Source: Streptomyces ferrugineus
GTDB lineage: Bacteria; Actinomycetota; Actinomycetes; Streptomycetales; Streptomycetaceae
Assembly: GCF_015160855.1 (NCBI RefSeq)
Contig: NZ_CP063373.1
Coordinates: 1,488,001 to 1,552,000, forward strand
Direction of reading: 5' to 3'
DNA length: 64,000 nucleotides
A program made the translations under genes and the position numbers. Positions within the stretch are counted from its first letter, which is position 1, and each line of letters opens with the position of its first letter. Of this stretch, positions 52,221 through 59,758 are shown in pieces. Under the pieces are notes generated by a model. That model searched no databases, was not told the origin of the DNA, and worked only from the letters and a program-made list of their open reading frames with translations.

Positions 52221-52597
52221 CCGGTTTCCGCGCACGGGCACGCTGGTTTTCAGCCAACTTCTGGCGTGCCTGCATCCCCCGCCCAGAACACCCCCCAACC
52301 CCCGTTCCACCTGCACGGAAAGGGCCTCAAGGGGGCTGTGCACCCTACGTGGATTGGCCACTGCGACAAGGCGCACTTCCCTGCACGGCCCGTGAGTGCA
52401 ACGCTTCGTGATCGAATGCTTCACGCCAAGTTGCCAAGTCGACAATGTGCCGAGTGTCGAACCGGCCACTGAGGCGCGGCGCGACACAGTAGATTCGATC
52501 TTGACTGTCTACGGCGGGGGACTCGTGCAGGACCGAGGGGAAACGTGCAGGAGCGACACAACCGAGGAGCCGCGACCACCGAGGGGGGCTTAGCAGT
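52221..52597. promoter_or_regulatory. adpA upstream regulatory region
   Basis: 377 bp without a convincing gene. It must hold the adpA promoter and leader; a TAGATT hexamer at ~52490 is a possible -10 element. TGGCGTGCCT at ~52264 partly fits the AdpA consensus TGGCSNGWWY and could allow autoregulation, but it deviates at one W position. GAGGGGGGC lies before the adpA start. Confidence 0.5.
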
Positions 52598-53821
52598 ATG
52601 AGCCACGACTCCACTGCCGCGCCGGAAACCGCGGCCCGGAAGCTTTCCGGGCGACGCCGCAAGGAGATCGTCGCGGTGCTGCTGTTCAGCGGCGGCCCCA
52701 TCTTCGAGAGTTCCATACCGCTGTCGGTGTTCGGGATAGACCGCCAGGACGCCGGCGTACCGCGCTACCGCCTGTTGGTGTGCGGCGGCGAGGAAGGCCC
52801 ACTGCGGACCACAGGGGGCCTGGAACTCTCGGCACCGCATGGCCTGGAGGCGATCTCCCGGGCGGGCACGGTCGTCGTGCCGGCCTGGCGTTCGATCACC
52901 TCGCCGCCACCGGAGGAGGCGCTCGACGCACTGCGCCGGGCGCACGAGGAAGGCGCCCGCATCGTCGGGCTGTGCACCGGCGCCTTCGTCCTCGCCGCGG
53001 CGGGCCTGCTGGACGGCCGTCCCGCGACGACACACTGGATGTACGCACCGACGCTGGCCAAGCGCTATCCGTCGGTGCACGTGGATCCAAGAGAGCTGTT
53101 CGTGGACGACGGCGATGTGCTGACGTCGGCCGGTACGGCAGCCGGCATCGACCTCTGCCTCCACATCGTGCGGACCGACCACGGCAACGAGGCGGCGGGC
53201 GCGCTGGCGAGGCGCCTTGTCGTACCGCCGCGCCGAAGCGGAGGCCAGGAACGCTACCTGGACCGCTCTTTACCAGAGGAGATCGGCGCCGACCCGCTCG
53301 CGGAGGTCGTCGCCTGGGCGCTGGAGCATCTGCACGAGCAGTTCGACGTTGAGACGCTGGCGGCACGCGCGTACATGAGCCGCCGCACCTTCGACCGCCG
53401 CTTCCGCTCGCTGACGGGCAGCGCCCCGCTGCAGTGGCTGATCACCCAGCGGGTGCTGCAGGCGCAGCGGCTGCTGGAGACGTCCGACTACTCGGTGGAC
53501 GAGGTCGCGGGCCGCTGCGGCTTCCGTTCGCCGGTGGCGCTGCGCGGGCACTTCCGGCGCCAGCTCGGCTCGTCGCCGGCCGCGTACCGGGCGGCGTACC
53601 GGGCCCGGCGCCCGCAGGGCGACAAGCCGGCGGATCCGGAGGCGGCCGTCGGTCAGGGCCCGGCGCCGCAGGGTCCACCGCCCACCCCGTACCCGGAGGG
53701 CGGCCCGGTCCCGCTGCAGACCCGCCGCACCCCGGCACCCGTGGGCCCGCCCTCGGACAACGGGCGCGAGCTGTACGTCGGAGGCCGGGCGACCCTGCCA
53801 AGCCAGCGCAGCGGAGCATGA
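52598..53821 (+). CDS. adpA: Developmental regulator AdpA (BldH), AraC/XylS family
   Basis: 407 aa, the known AdpA length. The N-terminal ThiJ/PfpI/DJ-1-like dimerisation domain (VLLFSGGPIFESSIPLSVFG, then IVGLCTGAFVLAAAGLLDGR) covers ~25-200. The C-terminal AraC domain has two HTHs (FDVETLAARAYMSRRTFDRR; SVDEVAGRCGFRSPVALRGH), followed by a disordered Pro/Gly tail. It activates or represses hundreds of genes for aerial growth and secondary metabolism. A TTA codon in the interdomain linker makes translation depend on the bldA tRNA. orn lies downstream, as in other streptomycetes. Confidence 0.97.
   Translation: MSHDSTAAPETAARKLSGRRRKEIVAVLLFSGGPIFESSIPLSVFGIDRQDAGVPRYRLLVCGGEEGPLRTTGGLELSAPHGLEAISRAGTVVVPAWRSITSPPPEEALDALRRAHEEGARIVGLCTGAFVLAAAGLLDGRPATTHWMYAPTLAKRYPSVHVDPRELFVDDGDVLTSAGTAAGIDLCLHIVRTDHGNEAAGALARRLVVPPRRSGGQERYLDRSLPEEIGADPLAEVVAWALEHLHEQFDVETLAARAYMSRRTFDRRFRSLTGSAPLQWLITQRVLQAQRLLETSDYSVDEVAGRCGFRSPVALRGHFRRQLGSSPAAYRAAYRARRPQGDKPADPEAAVGQGPAPQGPPPTPYPEGGPVPLQTRRTPAPVGPPSDNGRELYVGGRATLPSQRSGA
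53270..53272 (+). promoter_or_regulatory. TTA codon (bldA-dependent) in adpA
   Basis: Codon 225 is TTA, within DRSLPEEIG between the DJ-1-like and AraC domains. TTA is read only by the bldA tRNA-Leu in Streptomyces, and this site is the classical post-transcriptional control point of adpA. Confidence 0.95.
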
Positions 53822-53849
53822 CCTTCTGACGCCGGGCGGGCGCATGTCA

Positions 53850-53919
53850 GCCCGTCCGGCGTTTGAGGACGAGGCCCGAAGGGCCGATGGCGGGGGTCCA
53901 GGGGGCGGCAGCCCCCTGG
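53850..53919. repeat. Dispersed Streptomyces intergenic repeat, copy B
   Basis: GCCCGTCCGGCGTTTGAGGA, CGAGGCCCGAAGGGCC and GGGGTCCAGGGGGCGGCAGC with CCCCTGG follow the order of copy A at 22811-22880. It lies between adpA and orn and its hairpin may act as terminator or mRNA stabiliser. Confidence 0.75.
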
Positions 53920-53977
53920 TACGCCGCCTGCGACACCGGGCACCCCCAAAAGCGGACCTCAGCCGTAGGGTGTTCGC

Positions 53978-54580
53978 ATGAACGATCGCATGGTGTGGAT
54001 CGACTGCGAGATGACCGGCCTCTCGCTGTCCGACGACGCGCTCATCGAGGTTGCCGCCCTCGTCACCGACTCCGAGCTGAACGTCCTCGGCGAGGGCGTG
54101 GACATCGTCATCCGCCCGCCGGAGACGGCGCTGGAGACGATGCCGGAGGTGGTGCGTCAGATGCACACCGCGTCCGGGCTGCTGGCCGAACTCGCCGGCG
54201 GCACGACGCTCGAGGACGCCGAGGAGCAGGTCCTCGCCTACGTCCGCGAACACGTCAAAGAACCCGGCAAGGCGCCGCTGTGCGGCAACTCCGTCGGCAC
54301 CGACCGCGGCTTCCTGCTGCGCGACATGCCGACGCTGGAGGACTACCTCCACTACCGGATCGTCGATGTCTCCTCGATCAAGGAGCTGGCGCGCCGCTGG
54401 TATCCGCGGGCCTACTTCAACAGCCCCGAGAAGAACGGCAACCACCGCGCCCTCGCCGACATCCGCGAGTCCATCGCCGAACTGCGCTACTACCGCGAGT
54501 GCATCTTCGTGCCCCAGCCGGGCCCGGACTCCGACACCGCGAAGTCGATCGCCGCGAAGCACGTTCTGCCTGCTCAGTAG
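53978..54580 (+). CDS. orn: Oligoribonuclease
   Basis: 200 aa with the DEDDh exonuclease set: WIDCEMTGL (Asp9, Glu11), NSVGTDRGFL (Asp) and NHRALADIRESI (His, Asp). It degrades 2-5 nt RNAs, including pGpG from c-di-GMP turnover, to mononucleotides in the cytosol. The length is standard. It follows adpA after the repeat. In streptomycetes loss of this gene slows development. Confidence 0.96.
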   Translation: MNDRMVWIDCEMTGLSLSDDALIEVAALVTDSELNVLGEGVDIVIRPPETALETMPEVVRQMHTASGLLAELAGGTTLEDAEEQVLAYVREHVKEPGKAPLCGNSVGTDRGFLLRDMPTLEDYLHYRIVDVSSIKELARRWYPRAYFNSPEKNGNHRALADIRESIAELRYYRECIFVPQPGPDSDTAKSIAAKHVLPAQ

Positions 54581-54697
54581 GCATGTGCGGGGGGTCACCC
54601 AGGGGCGCCGCAAAAGCTGTGCGCGAGCACCCCTTCGGACCCTGTACACTTTTTCTCGGCCGGTCGGGGACTCCACTGAAGTCAACAACCGGGCATG

Positions 54698-54770
54698 GTG
54701 GGTGTAGCTCAGCTGGTAGAGCACCTGGTTGTGGTCCAGGATGCCGCGGGTTCGAGTCCCGTCACTCACC
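54698..54770 (+). tRNA. tRNA-His (GTG)
   Basis: A 73-nt cloverleaf starting GTGGGTGTAGCTCAGCTGGT pairs its acceptor GTGGGTG with CACTCAC. The anticodon loop TTGTGGT gives GTG, and the T arm is GCGGGTTCGAGTCCCGT. The preceding G at 54697 supplies the extra G-1 that pairs with C73, the hallmark of tRNA-His. CCA is not encoded. Confidence 0.96.
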
Positions 54771-54779
54771 CTCACCACT

Positions 54780-54812
54780 CAGCCGGTGACTTCAGGACGA
54801 AGTCACCGGCTG
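54780..54812 (+). terminator. Hairpin downstream of tRNA-His
   Basis: CAGCCGGTGACTTC and GAAGTCACCGGCTG form a perfect 14-bp stem with a 5-nt loop, 9 nt after the tRNA. Confidence 0.85.
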
Positions 54813-54940
54813 AGGCGTTTCCGGAGGGTCCAGGCCACGGTCACCGGGGGCCACCACGCCGAGATCGCGTGGGTGGTCGGCACACCGTGGGAGAGGCCGT
54901 GGTGGCGGGGGCTGCGGTGCTGAGGGGGCCGCAGACGGCT

Positions 54941-54968
54941 GCGGGGCCGCACCTTGATGCGGCCCCGC
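54941..54968 (-). terminator. Hairpin downstream of glmS
   Basis: GCGGGGCCGC and GCGGCCCCGC pair perfectly around an 8-nt loop, 12 bp past the glmS stop on the reverse strand. Confidence 0.75.
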
Positions 54969-54980
54969 CCTTCGAGTCGA

Positions 54981-56798
54981 CTACTCCACCGTCACCGACT
55001 TCGCGAGGTTCCGCGGCTTGTCGATGTCCCGGCCCAGGGCCAACGCCGTGTGGTAGGCGAGGAGTTGGAGCGGGATGCCCATCAGGATGGGGTCGAGCTC
55101 GTCCTCGTTCTTCGGGACCACGATCGTCTGGTCCGCCTTCTCCTCGTGCTGGTGGGCCACCGCGAGGATCTTGCCGCTGCGGGCCTTGATCTCCTCCATG
55201 GCGGCACGGTTCTTCTCCAGCAGGTCGTCGTCGGGGACGATCGCGACCGTCGGGAGGGCCGGCTCGATCAGGGCCAGCGGGCCGTGCTTGAGCTCGGAGG
55301 CCGGGTAGGCCTCGGCGTGGATGTAGGAGACCTCCTTCAGCTTGAGGGAGGCCTCGCGGGCGACCGGGTAGCCCCGGACGCGGCCGATGAAGAGCATCGA
55401 GCGGGCCTCGGCGTACTGCTGGGCCAGCTTCTCGATCTCCGCCTCCTGCTCCATCACCGAGGCGATCTGCCCCGGCAGCTTGCGCAGGCCCTCGATGATG
55501 CGCTTGCCGTCGCGGACGGACAGGTCGCGGGTGCGGCCGAGGTGCAGGGCGAGCAGCGCGAAGGCGACCGTGGTGTTCGTGAAGCACTTCGTCGAGACGA
55601 CGCAGACCTCGGGGCCCGCGTGGACGTAGATGCCGCCGTCGGCCTCGCGGGCGATCGCGGAGCCGACCACGTTCACCACGCCCAGCACCCGGGCGCCCTT
55701 GCGCTTCAGCTCCTGTACGGCGGCGAGGACGTCGTACGTCTCACCGGACTGGGAGACGGCGATGTAGAGGGTGTCGGGGTCGACGACCGCGTTGCGGTAG
55801 CGGAACTCCGAGGCCGGCTCGGCGTCCGCGGGGATGCGGGCCAGCTCCTCGATCATCTGGGCGCCGATCAGGCCCGCGTGGTACGAGGTGCCGCAGCCGA
55901 GGATCTTCACACGGCGGATCTGGCGGGCCTCACGGGCGTCCAGGTTGAGGCCGCCGAGGTGCACGGTGGAGAAGCGGTCGTCGATGCGGCCGCGCAGCAC
56001 GCGGTCCACGGCGTCGGCCTGCTCGTGGATCTCCTTGTGCATATAGGTGTCGTGGCCGCCCATGTCGTAGGAGGCGGCCTCCCACTCGACGGTGGTGGGC
56101 TCGGCCGTGGTGCGGGTGCCCTCCGTCGTGTAGGTGCGGAAGTCGTCGGCCTTGAGGGTGGCCATCTCGCCGTCGTCCAGCGTCACTATCTGCCGGGTGT
56201 GGGCGACCAGGGCGGCGATGTCCGAGGCTACGAACATCTCCTTCTCGCCGATCCCCAGGACGACCGGGGAGCCGTTGCGGGCGACCACGATGCGGTCCGG
56301 GAAGTCGGCGTGCAGCACGGCGATGCCGTACGTGCCCTCGATCAGCCGGAGCGTCTCGCGGACCTTGTCCTCCAGCTTCTCCGCCTGCGCGCGGGAGATG
56401 AGGTGGACGAGGACCTCGGTGTCGGTCTCGGAGAGGAACTCGACGCCGTCCGCCTCCAGCTTGCGGCGCAGGTCGGCGGCGTTGTCGATGATGCCGTTGT
56501 GGACGACGGCGACCTTGCCCTCGGCGTCCAGGTGCGGATGGGCGTTCACGTCGGAGGGGGCGCCGTGGGTGGCCCAGCGGGTGTGGGCGATGCCGGTCGT
56601 GCCCTTGAAGCGGGCCGGCACCTTGGCCTCCAGGTCGCGGACCCGGCCCTTGGCCTTGACGGTCTTCAGACCGGCCGTCTTCGGGGAGGTCACGGCGATG
56701 CCCGCCGAGTCGTAGCCGCGGTACTCCAGCCGCTGCAGGCCCTCCAGGAGCAGCGGAGCCACATCACGCTTCCCGATGTATCCGACGATTCCGCACAT
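54981..56798 (-). CDS. glmS: Glutamine-fructose-6-phosphate aminotransferase (isomerizing)
   Basis: 605 aa, full length. N-terminal nucleophile Cys2 (MCGIVGYIGKRDVAPLL) and the class-II glutaminase motifs HTRWATHGAPSDVNAHPHLD lead to two SIS domains (ILGCGTSYHAGLIGAQMIEE; AVSQSGETYDVLAAV; RSMLFIGRVRGYPVAREASL), ending KSVTVE. It makes glucosamine-6-phosphate, the first step to UDP-GlcNAc for peptidoglycan. It follows a 97-aa gene by 12 bp, implying co-transcription. No glmS ribozyme-like leader is visible. Confidence 0.97.
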   Translation of the reverse strand: MCGIVGYIGKRDVAPLLLEGLQRLEYRGYDSAGIAVTSPKTAGLKTVKAKGRVRDLEAKVPARFKGTTGIAHTRWATHGAPSDVNAHPHLDAEGKVAVVHNGIIDNAADLRRKLEADGVEFLSETDTEVLVHLISRAQAEKLEDKVRETLRLIEGTYGIAVLHADFPDRIVVARNGSPVVLGIGEKEMFVASDIAALVAHTRQIVTLDDGEMATLKADDFRTYTTEGTRTTAEPTTVEWEAASYDMGGHDTYMHKEIHEQADAVDRVLRGRIDDRFSTVHLGGLNLDAREARQIRRVKILGCGTSYHAGLIGAQMIEELARIPADAEPASEFRYRNAVVDPDTLYIAVSQSGETYDVLAAVQELKRKGARVLGVVNVVGSAIAREADGGIYVHAGPEVCVVSTKCFTNTTVAFALLALHLGRTRDLSVRDGKRIIEGLRKLPGQIASVMEQEAEIEKLAQQYAEARSMLFIGRVRGYPVAREASLKLKEVSYIHAEAYPASELKHGPLALIEPALPTVAIVPDDDLLEKNRAAMEEIKARSGKILAVAHQHEEKADQTIVVPKNEDELDPILMGIPLQLLAYHTALALGRDIDKPRNLAKSVTVE

Positions 56799-56810
56799 AT
56801 ACAGGTATTC

Positions 56811-57104
56811 CTAGCCGTAGACGATGCGGCGCAGCTGCCTGAGCGTGAGCTCCGGCGGTGCCACCGCCCGGTATTTGAGGTCCGCCTCGATCCGTTCGAA
56901 GATCGCCGCGTTCACCAGGCCCTGGGCCTGCAGCTCGCGATGGCGGCGACGGACGTAGTCCTCGGTCGTCTCGTCGAAGTAGGCGAGCACGTCCTGGATC
57001 ACACGAAGCGCCTCGCCCCGGTTGAGGGGCGAGGACCGCGTCAGATGATCGACAAGTTCGTCGTGCACCCGGTAGATCCTGGAGTACGGGCGGCGCTTTC
57101 GCAA
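56811..57104 (-). CDS. Small conserved-looking protein coupled to glmS
   Basis: 97 aa from TTG 57104. It is basic and helical (YSRIYRVHDELVDHLTRSSP; LRVIQDVLAYFDETTEDYVR; FERIEADLKYRAVAPPELTL). The family is not recognised. The stop lies 12 bp before glmS and no promoter-sized gap separates them, so it is probably the leader gene of the glmS transcript. A hairpin covers its ribosome site. Confidence 0.7.
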   Translation of the reverse strand: MRKRRPYSRIYRVHDELVDHLTRSSPLNRGEALRVIQDVLAYFDETTEDYVRRRHRELQAQGLVNAAIFERIEADLKYRAVAPPELTLRQLRRIVYG

Positions 57105-57108
57105 GAAT

Positions 57109-57128
57109 CCTGCCCGATTCCGGGCAGG
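57109..57128 (-). promoter_or_regulatory. Hairpin between the DUF4429 gene and the small glmS-linked gene
   Basis: CCTGCCCG and CGGGCAGG form a perfect 8-bp stem with a 4-nt loop, 15 bp after the DUF4429 stop. On the reverse strand its second arm contains the AGG of the only Shine-Dalgarno-like sequence (GCAGGA) ahead of TTG 57104. It may be a terminator, a translational switch, or both. Confidence 0.55.
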
Positions 57129-57143
57129 TGTGGGCTCGGAGCC

Positions 57144-57998
57144 TTACATTCTCTTGAGTATCGCCTGCTTGGCCATGGTGAACTCCTCGTCCGTCAGCAC
57201 GCCGGTGCGATGGAGGTCGCCGAGTTCACGCAGCCGGCGCAGCAGGGCGTCGTGGTCCTGCTCCGGGTCGTCCTGCGGCTCGCTCGCGGGCGTCGGAGTG
57301 GCCGGGTGCGGGAGGCGGGCCTGGACCGCCGCCGCGACCAGGGCCATCAGCGGGTCCTTCTTGAAGCCCCACAGCTCCACGGCGTTGGGGTCGTACTTGG
57401 GCGGGGCCTTGGTGGAGGCGTTCTTGACGGTGAAGCGGAGGTAGCCGTTCTCCAGGCCGGCCGCCGGATGCCACTCCACCCCCGAGATGTCGGCGAGGGC
57501 CAGGGAGCGGGTGCCGGCGGCGGCCTTGGCGTCCTCCGTCTTCCAGTTCCACTCCAGGCGGAGGTGCTCCCCGTCGAAGCTGGCGGTGGCGTCCCCGGCG
57601 GAGACCGACAGCGGTACCGAGGGGCCCGGCAGCAGATACCCGTCGACCGGGTCGGCGGGCACCTGGTCGAGGAGCAGGGCGTTGCGGACCTCGTCCACGA
57701 AGTACTCGGCGACGCCGTAGCGGTCGGACTCCACGATGAGCTGGTACGGGTCGTGGGGCTCGGTGAGCCGGCCGCCGGTGGCGTGCAGCAGCGGGTCGGC
57801 GCCGTCGCGCAGGCGGAGCCTGAGCCGCCCGGCCTTCTTGCCCTGCTCGAAGGAGACGCTCGCCAACGCGCCCAGGGGGACGACCAGTTCACCCAGTGTC
57901 TTGCGGAACAGGCTCACGTTCTTGTCCCGGCCGGGAGTCAGCCGGAGTGCGTCGCCGTCGAAGACCCACGTACCGTCCTTCTGGATGATTTCCGCCAT
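57144..57998 (-). CDS. DUF4429 protein with C-terminal SHOCT domain
   Basis: 284 aa. Two DUF4429 repeats (~10-115 and ~128-235; GTWVFDGDALRLTPGRDKN and ATASFDGEHLRLEWNWKTED) are joined by a charged linker to a SHOCT motif (LRRLRELGDLHRTGVLTDEE, ending FTMAKQAILKRM). These domains are related to PH-like and oligomerisation modules; the cellular role is unknown. It is divergent from the hexosaminidase gene across an 82-bp gap that holds a DasR-like site, so its own promoter may be affected by DasR. Confidence 0.88.
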   Translation of the reverse strand: MAEIIQKDGTWVFDGDALRLTPGRDKNVSLFRKTLGELVVPLGALASVSFEQGKKAGRLRLRLRDGADPLLHATGGRLTEPHDPYQLIVESDRYGVAEYFVDEVRNALLLDQVPADPVDGYLLPGPSVPLSVSAGDATASFDGEHLRLEWNWKTEDAKAAAGTRSLALADISGVEWHPAAGLENGYLRFTVKNASTKAPPKYDPNAVELWGFKKDPLMALVAAAVQARLPHPATPTPASEPQDDPEQDHDALLRRLRELGDLHRTGVLTDEEFTMAKQAILKRM

Positions 57999-58029
57999 GG
58001 GGTGGATTGTTCCATCAGTCTCGCGAGAG

Positions 58030-58045
58030 AGTGGTCCAGACCTCT
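58030..58045. promoter_or_regulatory. DasR-like operator (dre) upstream of the hexosaminidase gene
   Basis: AGTGGTCCAGACCTCT matches the dre consensus at nearly all positions and lies 36-51 bp before the GH20 start, in the gap shared with the DUF4429 gene. GlcNAc-linked control is expected from what is known of DasR. Confidence 0.8.
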
Positions 58046-58080
58046 TGGAGCTCCCCCTGGCTCATGGAAGGGACACGCTT

Positions 58081-59682
58081 GTGAGACACGGCTGTGTGAG
58101 ACAGCACCACAGAACGTTTCGCCTTCTCGGTTCCCTGCTGCTGGTGGCGATCGGCGCCTCGGTGACGGGGGCCGCCCCCGCACAGGCGGAATCGCCCGGC
58201 CCGCTCGACCGGGTGGTCCCCGCGCCCGCCTCGGTCAGCCCCGGTGGATCCCCCTACCGGATCACCCCCTCCACCCGGATCCACGTCGACGACTCCCGCG
58301 AGACCCGCCGTGTGGGCGAGTACCTCGCGCACATCCTCCGCCCCTCCACCGGCTACCGCCTCCCCGTCACCGCCCACGGCGCCGGAGGCATCCAACTGCG
58401 CCTCGCCAAGGGACCCTTCGGCGCCGAGGGCTACCGCCTCGACAGCGGCCGCAAGGGCGTCACCATCACCGCCGCCCAGCCCGCCGGCCTCTTCCACGGC
58501 GTCCAGACGCTGCGCCAGCTCCTCCCCGCGGCCGTCGAGAAGGACTCCGTGCAGCCCGGCCCCTGGCTGGTCGCGGGCGGCACGATCAAGGACACCCCGC
58601 GCTACGGCTGGCGCGGCGCGATGCTCGACGTCTCCCGGCACTTCTTCACCGTCGACCAGGTCAAGCGCTACATCGACCAGCTCGCCCTGTACAAGATCAA
58701 CAAGCTGCATCTGCACCTCAGCGACGACCAGGGCTGGCGCATCGCCATCGACTCCTGGCCGCGCCTGGCGACCTACGGCGGCTCCACCCAGGTCGGCGGC
58801 GGCCCCGGCGGCCACTACACCAAGGCCGACTACAAGGAGATCGTCCGATACGCCGCCTCCCGCCATCTGGAGGTCGTCCCCGAGATCGACATGCCCGGCC
58901 ACACGAACGCGGCGCTCGCCTCGTACGCCGAGCTGAACTGCGACGGAGTGGCACCCCCGCTCTACACCGGCACCGAGGTCGGCTTCAGCTCGCTGTGCGT
59001 CGGCAAGGACATCACGTACGACTTCGTGGACGACGTGATCCGGGAGCTGGCCGCGCTGACGCCGGGCGAGTACCTGCACATCGGCGGTGACGAGGCGCAC
59101 TCCACCAGCCACGAGGACTATGTGAAGTTCATGGAGCGGGTGCAGCCCGTCGTCGCCAAGTACGGCAAGACGGTGATCGGCTGGCATCAGCTCACCGGGG
59201 CGACGCCGGCCAAGGGGGCGCTGGCGCAGTACTGGGGGCTGGACAGTACGAGTGCCGAGGAGAAGGCGCAGGTGGTGAAGGCCGCGCAGAACGGGACGGG
59301 AATCGTCCTCTCGCCCGCCGACCGGATCTACCTCGACATGAAGTACACGGCCGACACCCCGCTGGGCCTGGACTGGGCGGGCCTGGTGGAGGTGAAGCGG
59401 TCGTACGACTGGGATCCGGGCGCCTACCTTCCCGGTGCGCCCGCTTCGGCGATCCGGGGTGTCGAGGCTCCGCTGTGGACGGAGACGATCGCGAAGACCG
59501 CCGACATCGAGTACATGGCCTTCCCGAGGCTGGCCGGTGCGGCGGAGCTCGGCTGGTCGCCGGCGTCCACGCACGACTGGGAGGGCTACCGGGTGCGGCT
59601 CGCCGCGCAGGGTCCGCGGTGGGACGCGCTGGGGATCGGGTACTACCGGTCGCCGCAGGTTCCCTGGCCGACGACTGCGTGA
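58081..59682 (+). CDS. Secreted GH20 beta-N-acetylhexosaminidase
   Basis: 533 aa from GTG 58081 (GGAAGGGA ~8 nt upstream). A signal peptide (FRLLGSLLLVAIGASVTGAA, then PAQA) precedes a GH20b N-terminal domain and the GH20 barrel: HLHLSDDQGWRIAIDSWP, VVPEIDMPGHTNAALASY, and the catalytic pair Asp337-Glu338 in HIGGDEAHS. It releases GlcNAc from chito-oligosaccharides by substrate-assisted catalysis. It probably works with the AA10 enzyme and GH18 chitinase of this window. The upstream DasR-like site supports amino-sugar regulation. Confidence 0.95.
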   Translation: MRHGCVRQHHRTFRLLGSLLLVAIGASVTGAAPAQAESPGPLDRVVPAPASVSPGGSPYRITPSTRIHVDDSRETRRVGEYLAHILRPSTGYRLPVTAHGAGGIQLRLAKGPFGAEGYRLDSGRKGVTITAAQPAGLFHGVQTLRQLLPAAVEKDSVQPGPWLVAGGTIKDTPRYGWRGAMLDVSRHFFTVDQVKRYIDQLALYKINKLHLHLSDDQGWRIAIDSWPRLATYGGSTQVGGGPGGHYTKADYKEIVRYAASRHLEVVPEIDMPGHTNAALASYAELNCDGVAPPLYTGTEVGFSSLCVGKDITYDFVDDVIRELAALTPGEYLHIGGDEAHSTSHEDYVKFMERVQPVVAKYGKTVIGWHQLTGATPAKGALAQYWGLDSTSAEEKAQVVKAAQNGTGIVLSPADRIYLDMKYTADTPLGLDWAGLVEVKRSYDWDPGAYLPGAPASAIRGVEAPLWTETIAKTADIEYMAFPRLAGAAELGWSPASTHDWEGYRVRLAAQGPRWDALGIGYYRSPQVPWPTTA

Positions 59683-59701
59683 GAGCCGCTGCACAAAGGC
59701 T

Positions 59702-59745
59702 GACGGGCACCCCGGAGGACCGTACTCCGAGGTGCCCGCCCGTCT
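59702..59745. terminator. Bidirectional hairpin between the GH20 gene and desD
   Basis: GACGGGCACC-CCGGA and TCCGAGGTGCCCGCCCGTC form a long imperfect stem between the convergent hexosaminidase and desD genes. Confidence 0.7.
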
Positions 59746-59758
59746 GATGGGGCCGTTG

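Noticed and set aside
54954..59090. Very long forward open frame across glmS, the small gene and the DUF4429 region
   Set aside because: It is antisense to glmS and DUF4429, both strongly supported, and its translation is low-complexity; it is a by-product of high GC.
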